From assembly GCA_964247055.1 (NCBI GenBank), contig OZ176056.1, forward strand, positions 1,364,001-1,428,000: a stretch of 64,000 nt of DNA. Reading direction: 5' to 3'. The notes below the pieces were generated by a model, which worked only from the letters and a program-made list of their open reading frames with translations, was not told the origin of the DNA and did no database searches. The translations under genes were made by a program, and so were the position numbers. This stretch comes from Paragordius varius. Taxonomy: Eukaryota; Nematomorpha. This document shows positions 59,805 to 64,000 of this stretch, piece after piece; position 1 is the stretch's first letter, and the number at the start of each line of letters is the position of its first letter.

Positions 59805-59895
59805 GGCGTGTGAAAGCGTAGGAAGGCGGTAAGGGTCGTCCTGTGCGGACAGTGACGGTAAGGAGCAAGCCTGTCACACCCTTTTCTGGATACCT
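59805..59895. other. GC-rich insert of about 90 bp in the ACC copy B leader
   Basis: A strikingly GC-rich segment absent from copy A, between the conserved block and the ACC start codon. Its edges carry GGCGTGTGA and TCACACCC (inverted), and a GTCC-TGTGC-GGAC hairpin lies inside. It is perhaps a tiny MITE or a structured RNA-derived insert; not identified. Confidence 0.6.
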
Positions 59896-59916
59896 GGATT
59901 ATAATAATCAGATTTT

Positions 59917-60211
59917 ATGTCATCCGATATAAGTGTTTTGGATACATCGATAAATAATATAAGTACTTCAAAACATGGTTCGCTTACGCTATCCAATCCC
60001 GAAGAATTTGTTATAAAATTTGGGGGAACCACTCTAATTCAAAAGGTAATTTTTATAATGTTAAAAATTTAGATCCTTATTGCCAACAATGGTATAGCTG
60101 CGGTTAAATGTATGCGATCTATTCGAAGATGGGCATACGAAATGTTTCGAAACGAACGAGCGATAAAGTTTGTTGTCATGGTGACTCCCGAAGATTTAAA
60201 AGCTAATGCTG
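59917..60211 (+). CDS. ACC: Acetyl-CoA carboxylase exons 1-2, copy B (gene continues beyond the LINE)
   Basis: Exon 1 59917-60045, intron 60046-60072 (27 nt, GTAATT...TTTAG), exon 2 60073-60211 ending in phase 1. The protein is identical to copy [21 protein letters not shown] through LIQK-ILIANNG to LKANA. All eight nucleotide differences are silent, so both copies have been under strong selection at least until recently. The following intron is interrupted by the LINE at 60762, so exon 3 must lie at least 3.8 kb away, beyond the window edge. Whether this copy is the full-length ACC cannot be seen here. Confidence 0.92.
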
Positions 60212-60777
60212 GTAAAATATACGTCATTATAAGCAAAAACAATTGTATTCAAAATTACTTTTTTCTATCTTGACTGTTAATTAATTTAATATTCGGCTTG
60301 TTTTTTATCCATAGTTTCATTTTTTAATAGATTATAAGTTCCGAAATTAAAATTTGAATCAAAAATTAATTTATTGACGTAATTTAATTTTCATTTTCTA
60401 TTATGAGTGTACCCTCTTTATAATTACCTCATATATAAGATTTTCTAATAAAATAATTAACCTCTGGTGTTTTTCATGAACTTTATAATTTAAATTAAAC
60501 CCTAATATAATGGTAAGTGAACCTCTTCCCGAATATTTGTGGGTATGATAAAACCCTATAATCCACTATTTAATTTTGAAATTATTTTAAATTTCATGTA
60601 AAATAAAAATTTTATATATCACAAAAGATAAAATTGTAAATCTCACAATTTAACTTTATCTTCAAAAAGCATAAGCATGATTGATGCGTAAATAAAAATA
60701 TCTATTTTTCCCACATTTTGAATATCCTATTAAATAATTAAATATATATATATATATATATGGTTGGTTAGTTTTTC

Positions 60778-61746
60778 CTAGGTCGTAAACGACTTTTTGG
60801 ATATAGTTTTAACTATTTCTTTCCATTTTTTTCTATCTTTAACCGCTATATTGATCTCTTTCAGTGTCATTTTGGTCTCTTCTTTTATCATATCCAACCA
60901 CCTCATCGGTGGTCGGCCTCGTTTCCTTTGCCCTTCTACCTTCCCAAACATTGTATCTTTCTCCAGAGAATTCGATCGCATGACATGACCAAAATATGTT
61001 AACTTTCTTTTTAGAATTATCTCCATGATGTTTGTTTTAGGTTATATTTCTGTAGTTAGATTTTCATTCTTAATTTTATCCTTCCAGGTGTATCCTAGCA
61101 TCCTACGCAAGCAACTCCTTTCAAAAGCCATGAGCCTTTCTTTGTCCCTTTTTCTGAGAGTCCAACTCTCACATCCATATGTGGTGACCGGGAGAACGAA
61201 ACAGTAGAGTAATCTTTTTTTGGTTTCAACTCATACGCTTTTGTTTTTCCAAATCTTTATTAATTTGGTCATCGCTTCTCTACCCAATCCTATTCTCTTT
61301 CTGATGTCAGGAGTTGAAGACCCATCCTCTGAAATTATTGCGCCCAAAAACGTTAACTGTTTAACTATTTCTATTTCTACTCCTTCTATTATAATTGTAG
61401 GCTTTTTTCCTGTACATAATATTTTGGTTTTGTTAGGATTAAGCCTAAGACCTTACCTCAAACTTTCCTTTCAAATCTCTTCAATCAATTCCTTCAAATC
61501 ATTTGCACTTTCAGCTATAAGAGTGGTATCGTCTGCAAACCTTAAATTATTGATTGTTCTCCCTCCTATTCTTACTCCAATATTTTTATCATCCAACCTC
61601 CTCATTATCATTTCTGTGCACATATTGAACAGATAAGGGGATAAGCAACACTCTTGTCTAACTCCTTTCAAGATTGGTATTTCGTCTGTGTCCCCCGCTG
61701 GTGTTCTAATAATCGCTCTTTGTTTTACATACAGAGAGCTAATCAC
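60778..61746 (-). pseudogene. LINE reverse transcriptase, remainder with stops
   Basis: From 61746 down: LKGVRQECCLSPYLFN (the usual Gly after RQ is Glu), NLRFADDTTLIAES (second catalytic Asp pair, F-A-D-D), then two stops near 61471 and 61450. It continues through LNPNKTKIL, QLTFLGAIISEDGSSTPDIR, a third stop at about 61223, VTYGCESWTLRKRD, CLRRMLGYTW, a fourth stop at about 61042, then the open tail MEIILKRKLTYFGHVMRSNS to the final stop at 60778. The order and spacing are those of RTE elements. Confidence 0.88.
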
Positions 61747-63556
61747 TTATTAAGTGAGACGATACCCCTACTAACTTTAATGTTTCCCACAAGGAGTCAT
61801 AGTTAATTGAATCGAATGCTTGTCTGTAATCAATAAAACACATGTATAATTCTTTCTGGAACTCTTTTGATGTTTCCATTATCCTTCTCATGTTTGAGAT
61901 ATGGTCTCTTGTGCTTTTTCCCTTCATAAATCCGGCTTGATTTTCTGGTATTTCTGTCTGTATGATACTGTGCATTCTGTTTTGTATTACTTTTAGTAAG
62001 ACCTTACTAGCGTGGCTAATAAGAGATATGTTCCGATAATTCTCGCATTGGAGTACATCTCCTTTTTTATATATTGGGAGATATACAGATGATGCCCAAT
62101 CGTTTGGCCACTCACATGTTTCCCACACCTTTTGACATAACTGGTGTAACTTTTCAACGGGAATAGCTTTTATGAACTCTATTGGGATATTGTCTAATCC
62201 CATCGCTTTGTTGTTAGGAATTTGTTTTAAGGCTAATTCAACCTCCTCTCTTAATATATCTGGATCACGTTCTTCTTCTTCTTTTGATTGCAACACTTTT
62301 GCTTGAGGAGCCTGATAGAGTTTTTGGGTGTTTTCCTTCCATCTTTCTCGTACTTCTGTTTGTTTGCACAATATGGTGCCATTCTCTTTTTTAATCTTTT
62401 GTGATGATATAAAAGGTTTATGAGTCATTTGCTTCAGTTTCTGGAACATTGGTTGCATTAATCCTTTTTTGTTATTAAATTCCACTTCCAGACATTGTTT
62501 ATTAAGAAAATCTTCGTAATCCTTCCTTGTTTGTCGTTGAAATTCTATGTTATATAGTTTTACCATTTTATTATCACCTCTTGATTTAGCTTTTCTCCTC
62601 TTTTCTGCTATCTCTATACTCTTTTCTGATATCCATTTGTTATCTTTCCTCTTTACTCTCTGCACTTTTTCTTTTGCCACTTCATTAACAACATTTTTTA
62701 TCGTTCCCCATAATTGTTCTGAGCTACATCCATTGTCCAATCTTCCTAATCTATCTTTGGTTTCTGTTCTAAAACTATTTGGAATGTTCCGAGTGTCATA
62801 TCTGTATATCTGTTTAACCTTATTTTTAGTTATTTTAAGTTTGATTTTGGTTATTAAAAGCTCATGATTGCTAGAGCAATCGCTGCTTTTGCTTGTTTTG
62901 GTATCGATTATAGAGCTTTTCCATTTTTGAGGACACATTATGTAATCAATTTGATTCTTATAATTACCACATGGAGAGGTCCATGTGTATAACCTCCTAT
63001 TGTGTTGTGGAAACCATGTGTTGGAATTGATCAGTGCTTCCCCGGCCTCGTTTCGTTCTACCGATCCATATGGCCCGACTATTTGATCTACTCTACCTCT
63101 ACCAACTTTGCTGTTCCAATCCCCTCCTATGATAATCATATCTCCTTTGTTCGTTTCATCCAAAACTATTTGCAACGTTGCATAAAAGTCCTCTATGTCT
63201 TCTTTGGGAGCGTTTGACGTAGGAGCATAGACTACTATGTATGTAAATTTAAGTGGCTTGGCATTCAGCCTAATACTCATGATTCTGGGTGTATATGGTG
63301 TATAACTAATGAGACTTCTATTTAATTTGTTTTTTATTAATACTGCAACGCCTTCAGATTTCTGGTCATCTCTCCCCGATCTCAACAATGTATAATTTTC
63401 GTTTTGTACTTTCGCGCTACCTTTTTGCTTGGTTTCCGTTAGACCCAGTATATCTATGTTCAATCTTTCCATTTCCTTTTCAATTATCACCTGTTTAGTT
63501 GATGTTAAGGAACGTACGTTCCAGCATCCAACTTTGAAAAGTCTTGTTAAGTTCAT
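61739..63556 (-). CDS. LINE endonuclease-reverse transcriptase, first open part (605 residues)
   Basis: Residues 1-240 are an APE endonuclease: GCWNVRSL, ETK (41-43), VVYAPT, GGDWN (144-148), NQIDYIMC and SSNHELL (about 228-234), so the catalytic E, D/N and H positions are present. From about residue 440 comes the reverse transcriptase: LKQIPNNKAMGLDNIPIEFI, ENYRNISLISHASK, ENQAGFMKGKSTRD and FIDYRQAFDS with the first catalytic Asp. It stops at SSHLISD by a single frameshift; the next frame continues VISSLYVKQRAI at 61746. Alternative-strand frames within it are shadows. Confidence 0.93.
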   Translation of the reverse strand: MNLTRLFKVGCWNVRSLTSTKQVIIEKEMERLNIDILGLTETKQKGSAKVQNENYTLLRSGRDDQKSEGVAVLIKNKLNRSLISYTPYTPRIMSIRLNAKPLKFTYIVVYAPTSNAPKEDIEDFYATLQIVLDETNKGDMIIIGGDWNSKVGRGRVDQIVGPYGSVERNEAGEALINSNTWFPQHNRRLYTWTSPCGNYKNQIDYIMCPQKWKSSIIDTKTSKSSDCSSNHELLITKIKLKITKNKVKQIYRYDTRNIPNSFRTETKDRLGRLDNGCSSEQLWGTIKNVVNEVAKEKVQRVKRKDNKWISEKSIEIAEKRRKAKSRGDNKMVKLYNIEFQRQTRKDYEDFLNKQCLEVEFNNKKGLMQPMFQKLKQMTHKPFISSQKIKKENGTILCKQTEVRERWKENTQKLYQAPQAKVLQSKEEEERDPDILREEVELALKQIPNNKAMGLDNIPIEFIKAIPVEKLHQLCQKVWETCEWPNDWASSVYLPIYKKGDVLQCENYRNISLISHASKVLLKVIQNRMHSIIQTEIPENQAGFMKGKSTRDHISNMRRIMETSKEFQKELYMCFIDYRQAFDSINYDSLWETLKLVGVSSHLISD

Positions 63557-63620
63557 TTAGTAAAACTATTTTTTGGCAGTAATAAAGGAGGGTGGTTTGC
63601 CATTGCCTTCCCTCTCACTT

Positions 63621-64000
63621 ACCCTCTTTACAAAAAATAAATATCTAGAATAATTAAAATAATTAAAATTAAAGAGTAATCTTTATAAATGTTGTTAATT
63701 TGGATAAATTATAAATATTAATATTTTACTCTGTCTGGCAATTATAAAGAAAAAATATAAAGAAATAATGGCTAGGCTAGTAAAAATAAAATAATTAGGC
63801 ACCAAGGAGTAGAGAAAATAAAAAGAAAAGAGAGATCTGTATAACAATGATTTTTGATGACTTAAGAATTATGTTACTCTTTAAATTACATACTTAGCAT
63901 ACAAATAAAATAAAAACTCTACAAAACAAAGAAAAAGATTAATAATTACTAAAACAAAACCTATTTTTTAAATAATTTATAGTATATAATAAAATAATAC
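63621..64000. other. AT-rich DNA right of the LINE ORF
   Basis: Could be the LINE's 5' leader or ACC intron. I could not match it to unit A after 21168 (TATAAAGTGAATATCATTCC), which suggests that the LINE or another insertion continues to the edge. No gene seen. Confidence 0.4.

Larger units (their letters stand above)
60762..63620 (-). mobile_element. RTE-clade LINE, nearly full length, inserted in ACC copy B intron 2
   Basis: A non-LTR retrotransposon with N-terminal APE-type endonuclease, reverse transcriptase and the RTE-specific C-terminal block (GHVMRS...GQRKRGRPPMRWLD). The 3' end is very short, and the element joins an (AT)n tract (about 60744-60762), as RTE elements commonly do. The 5' leader contains GGCAATGGCAAACCACC just before the start codon. 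The element sits where unit A has only AATTAAATATATATAATT (about 21151-21168). The true 5' end may lie further right than given, even past the window. It is damaged by one frameshift and four in-frame stops, hence probably immobile. Confidence 0.9.

Noticed and set aside
59805-59895. tRNA gene in the GC-rich ACC leader insert
   Set aside because: No cloverleaf with A and B boxes could be built; only one short hairpin is evident.
61220-63217. Plus-strand open frames in the LINE region
   Set aside because: They are shadows of the minus-strand endonuclease/reverse transcriptase and show no homology of their own.
1-64000. CRISPR array, prophage or bacterial operon
   Set aside because: Spliced animal genes, a LINE and MITEs show a eukaryotic nuclear sequence; the satellites have no spacer structure.

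Overview
This is a very AT-rich (about three-quarters A+T) animal nuclear sequence with spliced genes, abundant MITEs, satellite DNA and a LINE. The best organism guess is a fast-evolving invertebrate, most likely a parasitic flatworm. The main reason is a secreted 'micro-exon gene' (MEG) built almost wholly of 6-66 nt exons, an architecture known from schistosomes and relatives. Ultra-short introns fit too. A sap-feeding insect such as an aphid, whose 'bicycle' effector genes also have many micro-exons, is the main alternative.

Layout. The window holds two tandem copies of one unit. Unit A runs from a 163-167 bp satellite (1-2726) through hAT and Helitron remnants (about 4.9-5.8 kb), a MEG (6360-19104), an acetyl-CoA carboxylase (ACC) gene (20361-30948) that stops just before its biotin-carrier domain, the 3' end of a gene with fibronectin-III-like sequence (31557-32835), and a lone signal-peptide exon (33551-33639). 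Unit B repeats the order: satellite (33905-41185), hAT and Helitron remnants (42.2-43.1 kb), a second MEG (43718-57574), and ACC exons 1-2 (59917-60211). It is then interrupted by an RTE-type LINE on the minus strand (60762 to at least about 63620), and the rest lies beyond the window.

Comparing the two units was the main tool here. It gives micro-exon borders (conserved AG/GT with matching phases), shows that all 8 differences in ACC exons 1-2 are silent while the MEG changes its amino acids quickly, and gives empty sites that date a Helitron, a pogo-like MITE, a TTAA (piggyBac-like) MITE and the LINE as insertions made after the duplication.

How the genes work together: ACC is a cytosolic housekeeping enzyme of fatty-acid synthesis. 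The MEG products and the signal-exon gene look secreted. No operon-like linkage is implied; they travel together because the whole block was duplicated. No tRNA, rRNA, CRISPR or retroviral element was recognised.
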